The notes under the pieces are model-generated. The model ran no database searches, was not told where the DNA came from, and worked only from the letters and a program-made list of their open reading frames with translations. This document shows positions 18,775-28,504 of a DNA stretch of 64,000 bases, one piece after another. Source of the stretch: Stygiolobus caldivivus (GTDB lineage: Archaea > Thermoproteota > Thermoprotei_A > Sulfolobales > Sulfolobaceae); the NCBI RefSeq assembly GCF_019704315.1, contig NZ_AP024597.1, positions 1,302,001 to 1,366,000 on the forward strand, in the 5' to 3' direction. Positions within the stretch are counted from its first letter, which is position 1. The number at the start of each line of letters is the position of its first letter. The translations under genes were made by a program, and so were the position numbers.

Positions 18775-19515
18775 TTATATCAGTTTACTCCTAATATAGT
18801 GTATCCCCTTCAAGTAAGCCTCGTTCAACGGAGTTTTCTCCCTCGAGTAAACTACCGGGTACATCACGTTCAACAAGGCAAGGCTATACTCAACTATCCC
18901 CACGTCCCTGTTAACAGCCCTCGTGTCCCTTGCCAACCTAGCCAGGTGGGCCCTACAGTAAGAATGATAACTCTCCACAGTGTAAGTATACTCCTTACCC
19001 ACAACGTGTTTGTCGAGTACTTGGTAAACTGAGTAACCATCAGTGTAGTACACCCTACTCTCGGGTAGGGGGTCCTGGAGGAAGCTGAAAGTCATGTAAT
19101 CCCTATCACCCGTGATAAAGAAGGGTACACCATCTGCCAACGCGTTCCATATCCACAAGTCTTCCCTCTTTTGCCCATGTCTGGCCCACACGTAAGTCCA
19201 ACTCTCGTCGAGCACTGTAGCTTTTGCCGTGAAACCCTCCAGCCGTCCTTGCAAGAGTAGTAGGTAAGCATACGCTTCTACCCCTTTCCTCCTTATAAAG
19301 CTGTATATTGTAGTTAACGGTTTCCCTTCGACCCTCGCTATCCCCCTCATGCTCATCCTATTCGTGTATTCTTTCAGTACTCTCTCCTTTTGTTCTTTAC
19401 CCATCTTGTGGTTTGTCGCTTGGTAGGACGTCTTCCCGCAAGTTTTGCACTTGTATTTTGTTTTTCCTCTAGCTGATCGTCCTTTACTACTCTGTTTGAT
19501 TTGCACGAGGGGCAA
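18775..19515 (-). CDS. IS1-family transposase, catalytic frame (copy B)
   Basis: The 246-residue catalytic frame is nearly identical to that of copy A, with the same Asp (VLDESW), Asp (YTDGYSVY) and Glu (TVESYH) and the CKTC half of the zinc finger. It differs at a few residues shared with copy C (GQKREDLWIWN, TFSFLQD), so B and C are closer to each other than to A. Expression requires the upstream frame, which is disrupted here. Confidence 0.8.
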   Translation of the reverse strand: MPLVQIKQSSKGRSARGKTKYKCKTCGKTSYQATNHKMGKEQKERVLKEYTNRMSMRGIARVEGKPLTTIYSFIRRKGVEAYAYLLLLQGRLEGFTAKATVLDESWTYVWARHGQKREDLWIWNALADGVPFFITGDRDYMTFSFLQDPLPESRVYYTDGYSVYQVLDKHVVGKEYTYTVESYHSYCRAHLARLARDTRAVNRDVGIVEYSLALLNVMYPVVYSREKTPLNEAYLKGIHYIRSKLI

Positions 19516-19723
19516 GGTGGCCTTTCTTCTCTCCTCCTCTTTACCCCGAGTTTTTTAGTGTAGTAGTATAGTGTTGATGGCGGTATCCCTAACTTGGTGA
19601 CTTGTACTCCTAGTAAGTATGCTGCTATTGTGTAAGCGAGGTCTTCCGGCTCGTGTTTTCTCGGCTTAAAATTTAAATCCCTTAAAACTAAGGGTATTAG
19701 CTGTGTAGGGTTACGAGGTCCAT
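19440..19723 (-). pseudogene. Broken upstream transposase frame (copy B)
   Basis: Relative to copy A, the sequence after the ATG (19721-19723) has lost one base within the first dozen codons, so the frame stops after eight codons (ATGGACCTCGTAACCC then CTACACAGCTAA). The rest of the zinc-finger region is still present in the right frame downstream, so only the N-terminus is lost. Confidence 0.6.
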
Positions 19724-19907
19724 CTCGTAGACCCCCTTAAAATCTCGTGACCCTTGCACATAAGTGTTTCTACAGTAATGTTTGCTCTCATTACTTCTAG
19801 CTCTTTCCAGCAAGTAGTAATAGAAAGGATAGTTTTTATAAATACTCTATTATTTTTACAAATCCTTATCGAATTTGGTGACTGTTTGAGAACACTCCCT
19901 GAGCACA

Positions 19908-21097
19908 AGGTACCATCCACTTGTGTGAGTAACCATTAATTCTATCAGACTTTCTATCTAAATTTATGTTGAATTCATAGAAAATTATGTGAGTGATTAT
20001 TACCTTAAAAAACATTTACCTGAATACTCATGCTCCATATCGCTCAATTTTTTACATTAGGTTGAATACTCCTGACCTTAAAGCGTGTAATATTATACGT
20101 ATTCTGGTAATAATGAAGTATGATACGAATAAGGTCTAATGTAAAATGATACTTGCGTAGTGTTTGCATTGTGCATAAATGGAAATTAAACTTTACTAGT
20201 CTTACTGCTAATTTCAAGACCTTTATTTCGTAGTGCGTTTTTCTCTCCTTCTCATAGTTATAGCGTTTGGCAGGTATTTAACTCTAACTGCCTTTACGAC
20301 CTCCTATCGCCCTTAGTCAAATACGTTTTAGCTTTAAAAGGACCGCAGAGCTTATGGACTTCGAAATAAGGGTGTCAACCGAGAAAATATTCTAAATAAA
20401 ACTCGTATTCGTGCTCTTAAGTATTCTAAGGCTTAATCTCAATGTCCTCATCGAAGTGGAGAACGTATTAATTACTAAAAATTATCAAATGCCTCATAAC
20501 GATAATGATGTCTAAGACGTCAACGGTCTTATTCATGAAGGCGTATTCTAAATAAACCATCTAGTTTGACAATACCAAGCACCCACTGTTATAAAGGACC
20601 AACTCACCACGCTCAACTATTAGATTAACTTCTCTCCTCCTCAATAAGTTAGTCAGTGCTTACTAGTGAAGTCTCCATTTCCCTTATATTCGAGAAGGAG
20701 ACGCAGAGGAAACTATTACTGTAACTAGATCATTAATCGCGTTAATGACCTCCTCTGACCTAGAGTCAGCATCTGGGACTATAATTATTTATTTATCAGT
20801 AATAATATTAATTTTTCGGCCTTTAACATTTTTCTAACACTAAATTAGTCATATTTGATCGTGACTGGATTCACCTACCAAGATAAATGATAATTCCTTT
20901 ATATAAAATGAAATTTAATGATACTTCTGTTTAATATACAACAATAATAAAAAATGAATGTGAAAGATGAAATAAGTCACTTGTCTCTTACAGCTCTTTT
21001 ATGATTTGTCAAAGTGATAATGATATTATTGCATTTTCCTTAAACTTATTTTTGGCTCTTTATACTCCTATGTCTTTTTGTGGATTACACAAGGGAA
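19908..21097. other. Long non-coding, A/T-rich stretch
   Basis: Nearly 1.2 kb between an IS copy and an IS remnant carries no credible gene in any frame. It is A/T-rich with many stops and short T runs. I see no RNA gene or repeat in it and read it as decayed DNA. Confidence 0.4.
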
Positions 21098-21170
21098 AAA
21101 TAATTTTTATAAATACTCTAATATTTTTATAAATGTTTATTAAATTTAATAACTGTTTTAAAATACTCTC
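21098..21170 (-). mobile_element. Decayed IS1-family end, A/T-drifted
   Basis: On the minus strand this matches the transposase-proximal IS terminus over about 73 bp (TATTAGAGTATTTATAAAAA retained). The terminus reads GAGAGTATTTTAAAACAG against GGGAGTGTTCTCAAACAG. Most differences are G to A or C to T. It is closest to the left part of the MITE at 38137. It lies about 100 bp before the start of the membrane kinase gene. Confidence 0.7.
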
Positions 21171-21267
21171 AAGTTACTTGAGGTGCTTATCGACGAGTAA
21201 GGATCAATCTGCCCGTGCCCTATTTGTTCATGAAAGTTTTTATTCTTTTTTAGTATTCAGTATAGTC

Positions 21268-23193
21268 ATGGAAAATAAAACTATATATGGTTTAAATTTC
21301 CTTTTTATCATATTATTGTATACGTGGGCGTTTTTTGTAGCTGTATTTTATAATTTATTCACCTTATTCTTATTTTATACTTTTACGCTCCTCTTCTTAG
21401 TCTTACCCTTGTATATAGTAAAAAGTAAGGCTACGATCTACGTTCTCTCTCTTACCTACTTCTATCCATTTATTTACGGGTTCTTAACATTTACAGATCC
21501 TACCATCGTATTTAACGTATTAGTATTGGAGCTTGTCTTTTCCGTTTTCGGTCTCATACCCGGTTTTATGATCTTGTATAGAGGTAAGGGCTCTAAAAGT
21601 AAGGTCGTTAACGGGATTGGTATCTTATTTACACTAATTGAGGCATTTTTCAACTTAGAATATGAAGCCTCCAATATACCTGGCTTTTATTATAGTACGT
21701 ATGTTTCGTTTGAAGTCATGGCCGCGTTAAGCCCCTTATTCCTCGTGGCCGTGTTCAGCACTATTAGGGTCCTACCTATGGTCAAACGGAAGGACCAAGC
21801 GTATTATTACCCACCTACCCAACAACAGCCAGTTACACAACAGTACTACCCACCTAATGTACAGCAACCAGTTACACAACAATACCCAGCTCCCCAGCAA
21901 TACCCCCCTCAGGTACCAACACAACCACCTTATAGGCCCAATCCGCGGGCAGCTGTCCTCATATACAGGGGGCTACCCCCGAACTGCCGACCGAGGATAT
22001 CCATTAAGGGGAACTTGTACGTACCGCGTGTATATTACCAAGGGGACTATATCTTCGAGTTACCGACAGACATTGTGCTGATCGTGGGGAATATAAAATG
22101 TCAGAACATGATATACATACCGGACGAGATGAGGGTGAGCGTTAAGGTCGGCAGGGTCACGGTTATAAATTTCAGGCCCGTAATACCCCTACAACAGGGC
22201 ACGGGCCAAGCCCCGTTACAAGCCCCTTCAGTAGCCCTCATGAAGAGGAGCCTGACGGACTGGGACCCCAACGTCTGGGTAAACCGTAACCTTTCGGTAT
22301 ACAAGATAGAAAAAGTCATCGGGGAGGGGGGTAACGGTTACGTATTAAAGGGTAGCTATTCCGGTAAATACTTTGCCGTCAAAGTCCTGAAACTTTACGG
22401 CGGTAGCCCAGAAGAGTATTTTAAGGACTTAGCCACTGAGGCGTCAAATTTAGTGAACTTGTCGAACCACAAGAACATAGTGAAGGTCTACGCTGTCAAC
22501 GTCGACTCATTCGTAATAGACGAGATATTAAAAGGTAAAGTGGAGACATATGTAGTTAACCCGCCCATGATAGTTATGGAGTTCATGGAAGGCGGAACCT
22601 TGAAGGACTTATTGGAAAACGACATGTTTTATTATAGTTCCAAATGGCAGAGGGTCGCCTTGAAGGCCACGTGCGAGGTCGCACAAGCCTTAGACTATAT
22701 ACACTCTCAAGGCTTCGTTCACATGGACGTTAAACCGCATAACATATTCCTTACTGTTAAGCCTAGAGACTCAACAGAACTCGAAACTTTGGGCTTTAAG
22801 CTTGGTGACTTGGGTAGTGCAGTGAGGATTAACGGTAAGATAAAGCAAGTGACCCCCGAATACTCCCCACCGGAAGTGTTTGAGACCACCGCAAAACCGT
22901 ACTTTGACGTCTTCGCGTTAGGGATGACCGCTTATGTGCTTTTGACGAGGAAAGTCGATAGGCCTGACTTACAGGAGATGATCGACGCGATCGACTGCTA
23001 TGTGAAAAACGACATGGTCTGCGTAAGGGATCTAATAAACAACAGCAAGAACAAGCTAGCTACGTGGACTATAAGTATAGACCCTAAGGTAGACCAGTTA
23101 CTAAGGCATATGCTCACGGCCGACCCGTTAAAAAGGCCTACTGCTAAAGACGTAGTGGACATGATAAGGAGGATAGACCCTACTATTTGTTGA
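21268..23193 (+). CDS. Polytopic membrane Ser/Thr protein kinase
   Basis: I start at ATG 21268 because an open extension to 21133 runs into the IS remnant. The 641-residue product has about five hydrophobic segments (residues 8-160) and a Gln/Pro-rich linker (YYPPTQQQPVTQQ and similar, about 175-225). A beta-rich juxtakinase region follows, then a full kinase domain: GEGGNGYV (352-359), Lys372 in FAVKVLK, HMDVKPHN with catalytic Asp487, GDLGSA (Asp514), TPEYSPPEV and DVFALGM. Catalytic residues are complete. The segment just before the kinase (DPNVWVNRNLSVYKIEKVIGEGG) matches that of the receptor-like kinase (DPGLWVGRRIDSYTVDSVIGEGG), so the two share a common module. Likely a membrane-bound signalling kinase. 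Confidence 0.88.
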   Translation: MENKTIYGLNFLFIILLYTWAFFVAVFYNLFTLFLFYTFTLLFLVLPLYIVKSKATIYVLSLTYFYPFIYGFLTFTDPTIVFNVLVLELVFSVFGLIPGFMILYRGKGSKSKVVNGIGILFTLIEAFFNLEYEASNIPGFYYSTYVSFEVMAALSPLFLVAVFSTIRVLPMVKRKDQAYYYPPTQQQPVTQQYYPPNVQQPVTQQYPAPQQYPPQVPTQPPYRPNPRAAVLIYRGLPPNCRPRISIKGNLYVPRVYYQGDYIFELPTDIVLIVGNIKCQNMIYIPDEMRVSVKVGRVTVINFRPVIPLQQGTGQAPLQAPSVALMKRSLTDWDPNVWVNRNLSVYKIEKVIGEGGNGYVLKGSYSGKYFAVKVLKLYGGSPEEYFKDLATEASNLVNLSNHKNIVKVYAVNVDSFVIDEILKGKVETYVVNPPMIVMEFMEGGTLKDLLENDMFYYSSKWQRVALKATCEVAQALDYIHSQGFVHMDVKPHNIFLTVKPRDSTELETLGFKLGDLGSAVRINGKIKQVTPEYSPPEVFETTAKPYFDVFALGMTAYVLLTRKVDRPDLQEMIDAIDCYVKNDMVCVRDLINNSKNKLATWTISIDPKVDQLLRHMLTADPLKRPTAKDVVDMIRRIDPTIC

Positions 23194-24576
23194 GCCCACA
23201 CGAGCCACCCCTAATCACACGACGTGAGGTTATGGTCATATCGTTGCCTCTGTAGGACAAGGCTAGGAGATGTGCGTTAAGCGGAAGAGGAGTCAGCTCA
23301 GTACTGGAGGAATTATATCGGCGGGTCTCGAAAGGGCGTCATTACTTTAGGATCAGGGCCACGACTACAATGTATACTGCAAGAAACACTAAGCCACGTC
23401 AAGGCCAAAAGGGGACACATTAAACTGTCCAGTATATTAACCAGAGGATCCTCAATGCCCGATACTTTACGAAGTATAGAAACGCGGTTCATGTAAGAAT
23501 GTGACGTGCCCACGATTTACCCAAGGACTGTTTTACGTATTTTCGGCTATTTCCCGAGTGGCAATGCCACACGTGTGATTAATGTAATTTACTTTTTAAC
23601 ATTTTTTAAATATAATAAATATTAGCCTGGTAAGTCGACGTTTAGGCAGGGTTACACTTAGATGACACGGCGTGCTGTACTCTTAACTAGGTGAGTTCTA
23701 TCTGTGCCTCGATCACTGAAAATTACAGTAGTTAGTTGCGGAATATTTAATAAAACATTGTTTTAGATTACCTGGGTCATTCACGGACTCATTGCAATTT
23801 CTATTTGTCTCATTTAAGTGGTATTTTAACTGTTAATTACATATCAAGTAAAATTAATACTAAAAAGATAATGGGGGTAAAAAGGGTGCTATGACTTTAA
23901 TTAAATAGGACGTCCAACAGAAGTTTGGTTATTTTTACATAGGATAACACTAATTCAATAGAGGATATTTCAATTTGTAACGGGAGCGTGAGCGACCCAT
24001 TAATTCGCTATTAGTAATTAAGCGAATTCTAATTCCGAACTAAAGTTTTTAAAAACCCTTACTTTTTTAGTCATTCACATTAATTACACCGTGGATAACC
24101 CCACGAGTCATATTAACCTTATGAATAATTATGCCAACGCATTATAAACACCTAACGGACTCTTGCCCATGTTCTTTATGCGTTTTCGAGGTTTTTACTC
24201 ACGCTATAGTTTAGATAATAACTATAATAATATTGGTCAAAGTAATATTTATACATATCACGCATAAAAGAGTAAACTAAGTGTTAGTAACTTACTAAGT
24301 TTACATATGTGGTCTTATGTGTGCTGAGTTATTTGTCCATAGTGAGGCAAATGAGCCATCGACCGGCATGAAAGGAAACTTGTATTGAGCGGATACGGTG
24401 CTAGGGCTTATACACTCGAGTGGGGGGATAGCTCGGTGACCTCACTAATATTTGTCTATCAACAGTACTTATTTAAGTAGAGAAAAATACAGTTCATGAA
24501 GATGGGGAAAATCGTGAAGGACTCCCGTCTCTAACACAAAGTTTATAAATGACTTATGACTAAAATACAATTAATT
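23194..24576. other. Long non-coding stretch
   Basis: Almost 1.4 kb with no supported gene. The first 350 bp have coding-like composition and only short frames; from 23570 the DNA is A/T-rich. A TATA box (GTTTATAAAT, 24541-24550) near the right end serves the next gene. No RNA gene or repeat was seen. Confidence 0.4.
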
Positions 24577-25380
24577 ATGGTAAGAGCTGGGGATGTTATA
24601 ACTGGAGTTATAGTAGGTGGGATTATGTGGGTCATATTGGACTTTATCTTATCACCGATTCCTATTTTGGGGTGGATAATCTCTGCCGTAGTAGCAGGTT
24701 ATGTAGCGGGTAGGCTAGGAGGGTGGGCCGCAGGGATGATACTCGCGCTGTTCACCCCTCTAGCATCTTATATAATCATAGAAGTGCTGCTAAGTTATAC
24801 GTCGAGTGTTATAGACTCAAATGCACCCGGGATCGCGCCACTGGCGAACGGTGCCTTGGGGTTGCTAGGTGCAGCGGCCGGTAGCCTGGCCCTACTTGAC
24901 GCCTTTATAAACTTCATTTTCGTCGCGATGGGTACAAGTTACGGGGCCAGTGCATACGAAAAAGCCAAGGGGGGTAACAAAAAGGTCCCGGGGCAGAAAA
25001 TTGCTAAAGGGGGTTATTCAGGGCAGAGAGGCGGAAAAGGTCTCTCTAGTATAGACAGGATAGTACTTGAGAGGTATAGGGCGGGCCAGACCCTGGTGCA
25101 GATCGCTAACGACACCGGACTTAGTATCTATGACGTCCAAAACGTCCTCATGGACCTAATGGACAGGGGCCTCGTAAGGTTGCCATTGAACCAGCTCGAA
25201 ATACGGATATTAGAGGCTGCTACATGGGGGATCAATATACGGCAACTGGCGATGCAAACGGGCGTGAGCGAACAGAACATAATGTGGGAGATAAATAGGC
25301 TCAAGGCGATGGCCCTGCTTGACGATACCTTAAAACTTACGTCACTGGGGTATTACGTAGTCATGAACCGTAGATATTAA
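24577..25380 (+). CDS. Membrane protein with C-terminal winged-helix HTH domains
   Basis: I prefer ATG 24577, about 30 nt after a TATA box, over ATG 24556, which would be too close to it. The roughly 267-residue product has an N-terminal membrane domain with about four Gly/Ala-rich helices (GVIVGGIMWVILDF, IISAVVAGYVAGRLG, MILALFTPLASYIIIEVL, LDAFINFIFVAMGTS). A short basic linker follows, then two helix-turn-helix units: TLVQIANDTGLSIYDVQNVLMDLMDRGLV and NIRQLAMQTGVSEQNIMWEINRL. Such proteins can act as one-component membrane-bound transcription regulators, as described for ArnR in Sulfolobus acidocaldarius, although the domain order differs. DNA target unknown. Confidence 0.75.
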   Translation: MVRAGDVITGVIVGGIMWVILDFILSPIPILGWIISAVVAGYVAGRLGGWAAGMILALFTPLASYIIIEVLLSYTSSVIDSNAPGIAPLANGALGLLGAAAGSLALLDAFINFIFVAMGTSYGASAYEKAKGGNKKVPGQKIAKGGYSGQRGGKGLSSIDRIVLERYRAGQTLVQIANDTGLSIYDVQNVLMDLMDRGLVRLPLNQLEIRILEAATWGINIRQLAMQTGVSEQNIMWEINRLKAMALLDDTLKLTSLGYYVVMNRRY

Positions 25381-25641
25381 AACCTAATATAAAGCAATGT
25401 TTTTAATCGACTACTTTTCCATCATCTGTTATCTAACTGGACGACGAAGCGGGCTTGAACTCCTCAGGGAGTGTTCTCAAACAGTCACCAAATTCGATAA
25501 ACAGTTGTAAAAATAATAGAGTATTTATAAAAACTATCCTTTCTATCACTACTTGCTGGAAAGAGCTAGAAGTATAAAGGCAAACATTACTTCAGAAACA
25601 CTTATGTGCAAGGGTCACGAGATTTTAAGGGGGTCTACGAG

Positions 25642-25842
25642 ATGAACCTCGTAACCCTTGCACACCTAATACTCTTGGTTTTAAGATAAAATTTTAAGCC
25701 GAGAAAACACGAGCCGGAAGACCTCGCTTACACAATAGCAGCATACTTACTAGGAGTACAGGTCACCAAGTTAGGGATACCGCCATCAACACTATACTAC
25801 TACACTAAAAAACTCGGGGTAAAGAGGAGGAGAGAAGAAAGA
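25642..25842 (+). pseudogene. Broken upstream transposase frame (copy C)
   Basis: Compared with copy A a 3-bp loss turns the codons after LLVLR into AGA TAA, ending the frame at 25687-25689 after 15 codons. The downstream part of the frame remains readable, so copy C probably cannot make a full transposase. Confidence 0.55.
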
Positions 25843-25847
25843 CCACC

Positions 25848-26582
25848 GTGCCCCTCGTGCAAATCAAACAGAGTAGTAAAGGACGATCAGCTAGAGGAAA
25901 AACAAAATACAAGTGCAAAACTTGCGGGAAGACGTCCTACCAAGCGACAAACCACAAGATGGGTAAAGAACAAAAGGAGAGAGTACTGAAAGAATACACG
26001 AATAGGATGAGCATGAGGGGGATAGCGAGGGTCGAAGGGAAACCGTTGACGACAATATACAGCTTTATAAGGAGGAAAGGGGTAGAAGCGTATGCTTACC
26101 TACTACTCTTGCAAGGACGACTAGAGGGTTTCACGGCAAAAGCTACAGTGCTTGACGAGAGTTGGACTTACGTGTGGGCCAGACATGGGCAAAAGAGGGA
26201 AGACTTGTGGATATGGAACGCGTTGGCAGATGGTGTACCCTTCTTTATCACGGGTGATAGGGATTACATGACTTTCAGCTTCCTCCAGGACCCCCTACCC
26301 GAGAGTAGGGTGTACTACACTGATGGTTACTCAGTTTACCAAGTACTCGACAAACACGTTGTGGGTAAGAGGTACACTGTGGAGAGTTATCATTCTTACT
26401 GTAGGGCCCACTTGGCTAGGTTGGCAAGGGACACGAGGGCTGTTAACAGGGACGTGGGGATAGTTGAGTATAGCCTTGCCTTGTTGAACGTGATGTACCC
26501 GGTAGTTTACTCGAGGGAGAAAACTCCGTTGAACGAGGCTTACTTGAAGGGGATACACTATATTAGGAGTAAACTGATATAA
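25848..26582 (+). CDS. IS1-family transposase, catalytic frame (copy C)
   Basis: The 244-residue frame keeps the zinc-finger half CKTC and the catalytic Asp, Asp and Glu (VLDESW, YTDGYSVY, TVESYH). It lacks two residues before the Glu (GKRYTVESYH against GKEYTYTVESYH), very near the active site, so activity is doubtful even if supplied in trans. Confidence 0.75.
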   Translation: MPLVQIKQSSKGRSARGKTKYKCKTCGKTSYQATNHKMGKEQKERVLKEYTNRMSMRGIARVEGKPLTTIYSFIRRKGVEAYAYLLLLQGRLEGFTAKATVLDESWTYVWARHGQKREDLWIWNALADGVPFFITGDRDYMTFSFLQDPLPESRVYYTDGYSVYQVLDKHVVGKRYTVESYHSYCRAHLARLARDTRAVNRDVGIVEYSLALLNVMYPVVYSREKTPLNEAYLKGIHYIRSKLI

Positions 26583-26628
26583 TATTACAAACACTTATCG
26601 AATTTCATGACTGTTTGAGAACACTCCC

Positions 26629-27345
26629 TTATCCAGTTTTTACTTTCCTATTCACTTTTAAACCCCATTTATTCACTCGCCCACGAGTTAGCCAATAACG
26701 GTCTCTTATCACTCCAAATAGAAGGCGACCCACCATTAGTGGTGTTAAACGTAAATTACACAAAAATAATAGTCAACGGGACTAATATATTGACTGACAA
26801 CCCCGTTCACTTTCATTTCGGAAGTCAATAACACTTTACGAGTCCTCGTCCCAGCCGGTAACGAGACTTATTTAGGCTTCGAGTCAAACGAGAGCATAGT
26901 GATAGGAATAACGTACGGGAAAAAGAGCATAGCGTCGGTCAATTTACAGCCGTATACCGCAGAGGTGTTCAAATTGTCGAACCTGAGCCTGCTCAAATTC
27001 AATAGCAGTATTGAAATTAACGAGACCGGTATATCAGAAGTCCGAGGGGCAAATAACATTTCGTTCTTATGGATCTCTAACGGTGAATTACCCGTAGTAG
27101 GCCTCCCGCCGGGTAAATATAACATAACTAATACGAAGATAACGGAAACGGTAGTAGTACAGAACGTGACCAACACCTATCCGCAACCGGTATACACGGG
27201 TGGCGAGATAGCACCGGGAGGGATTGGTGAAATAGCCCCGCCTCCGCCTAATACAGAACAGCCTAATTATATACCGGTGATCCTACTTATAGTCCTCATG
27301 GTGTGCTTAGTCATAGTCTTAGTGATGATGAGGAAAAGGAAATAG
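26629..27345 (+). pseudogene. Surface-protein gene fragment truncated by IS copy C, with frameshift
   Basis: Directly after the IS terminus an open frame without a start codon encodes the end of a signal peptide (FLLSYSLLNPIYSLAHE) and about 60 residues of a beta-rich exported domain, then stops at TCAATAA near 26830. One base shift near 26810 links it to the frame that continues as EVNNTLRVLVPAGNETYLGFE and runs to 27345. The C-terminal part (readable from a GTG at 26899, 148 residues) ends in a proline-rich stalk, a membrane helix (PVILLIVLMVCLVIVLVMM) and RKRK. The whole looks like a single-anchor surface protein inactivated by loss of its 5' end and a frameshift. Confidence 0.65.
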
Positions 27346-27398
27346 TGTTTTTTATTTAAGTTTAAGTCTTTGCACCCATGTACCACCGTACTTCTTAG

Positions 27399-27707
27399 GA
27401 CAAGAATTTTTCCCTTAGGAAAGATGCAGAATTACTAAAGAAAAGTATTGAAATAAAATCCAGCTTTCGTTCCGCTCTACCTCAACAATACCAGACAACT
27501 ATTATTACTGATAAAGTTTTTAGGTCTACGTCCGGTTTATTGAAAAATATGAAGACCAAAAAAGGCAGGGCAATACAAAGGGCGAGCTCAGCAATCAGAA
27601 GGCTTATTAGCTCCCTAAATCTTAGGGAACTGGACAAAGTCTTCTGCTTTGTTAAAAATTGTTTAGTAAATACGCTAGTTATAATGAAAATCTTTAAGAC
27701 ACGTTAG
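27399..27707 (+). pseudogene. Open frame without start codon
   Basis: A 102-codon frame between a stop at 27396 and TAG at 27705 has protein-like composition (RKDAELLKKSIEIKSSF, RAIQRASSAIRRLISSLNL) but no start codon at its head; the first ATG gives 53 residues. It may be the 3' part of a decayed gene. No family recognised. Confidence 0.3.
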
Positions 27708-27916
27708 AGTAGAATAAACTGCTGACTCATAATACGTTTTACGTTAAATGATTAAGGACACCGACCCTTAACTGTAGAGTAAGCGAGGACACGCCTATCC
27801 GTAAACATACGTCGACAGGGGCCTTACCTAAAACGCTCCGGCAGGATTAATGGGGGACTTGAAGCCCCCAGGCTAACATTAGAAAAAGGACGGGCAGTAA
27901 CCCCACACGTGACGAC

Positions 27917-28504
27917 TTAGAAGCTTAAGTTAAACCTGCTCTTCACGTAGTTCAGTTTATTAAAAGGGTCGTCCACACCTGGGATTACTATCTCCCCTCC
28001 GTATGTAGTCAGTACGTGCCAGTCCCCTATTTCCTTATAAACGGGCCAATACGCGCCGGGGCGGTTTGTGACGATTTCTTGCCTAACGTTCATTACGCTT
28101 ATCGTCTTCACTGCGCTCCACGGCACTACGAGCCTCCCTTCAACACCTTTTTCCGCGTCCAGCTTCACGTCCAATTTCCTAGCGTATCTCCTAGCGAAAT
28201 ACACCATGAGCCCGCCTATTACCGCTGCTAATAACCCGTCCTCACTGGTAAGCCCCGTCATCGACGTATACGGGTTTAAAGCCGTCATTAGCCCCGAAAA
28301 GAGTATGAGGGCCCCGAAGCCTCCTACCAAATAAGTCAATATAGCCTTTGGGCCGTACCTAGTCAACAGCCCCTTTCTGTTTACCACATATATCCCGTCG
28401 TCTGCAGCAGCATACAGCGGGGTGAACACCCTAGCAGTAATTAGGTCGCTCTTCCTCTGCATAGGGTTTAATATTACCAGTTCATTACGGCTAAACCCCC
28501 TCAT
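27917..28504 (-). CDS. Small membrane protein with two helices
   Basis: The 195-residue product has two hydrophobic helices (ILTYLVGGFGALILFSGLMTAL and GLLAAVIGGLMVYFA) between an N-terminal beta-rich segment and a C-terminal soluble domain (KLDVKLDAEKGVEGRLVVPWSAV and onward). The layout resembles membrane proteins with PH-like domains, but I cannot assign it. A TATA-like element (about 28527-28535, minus strand) predicts a leaderless start at ATG 28504. Confidence 0.65.
   Translation of the reverse strand: MRGFSRNELVILNPMQRKSDLITARVFTPLYAAADDGIYVVNRKGLLTRYGPKAILTYLVGGFGALILFSGLMTALNPYTSMTGLTSEDGLLAAVIGGLMVYFARRYARKLDVKLDAEKGVEGRLVVPWSAVKTISVMNVRQEIVTNRPGAYWPVYKEIGDWHVLTTYGGEIVIPGVDDPFNKLNYVKSRFNLSF

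Larger units (their letters stand above)
18729..19899 (-). mobile_element. IS1-family insertion sequence (copy B) with 8-bp target duplication
   Basis: This 1171-bp copy lies in reverse orientation. It is flanked by the direct repeat TGAGCACA at 18721-18728 and 19900-19907, an 8-bp target-site duplication that fits the IS1 family and shows the insertion is intact and fairly recent. The left terminus reads GAGAGTG where the other copies have GGGAGTG. Its first frame is broken (see pseudogene entry), so it is probably not autonomous. Confidence 0.9.
25467..26628 (+). mobile_element. IS1-family insertion sequence (copy C)
   Basis: The 1162-bp copy has the same termini as copy A (GGGAGTGTTCTCAAACAG, inverted at the right end). 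Two short deletions relative to copy A are visible: one of 3 bp near 25685 that creates a stop, and one of 6 bp near 26368. No target duplication is visible (ACTCCTCA left, TTATCCAG right). The right terminus sits directly on the coding frame of a surface-protein fragment, so the insertion or a later rearrangement removed that gene's 5' end. Confidence 0.88.

Noticed and set aside
21133-21267. 45-codon N-terminal extension of the membrane kinase
   Set aside because: It begins within the decayed IS end and adds no conserved feature; ATG 21268 gives a normal N-terminal helix.
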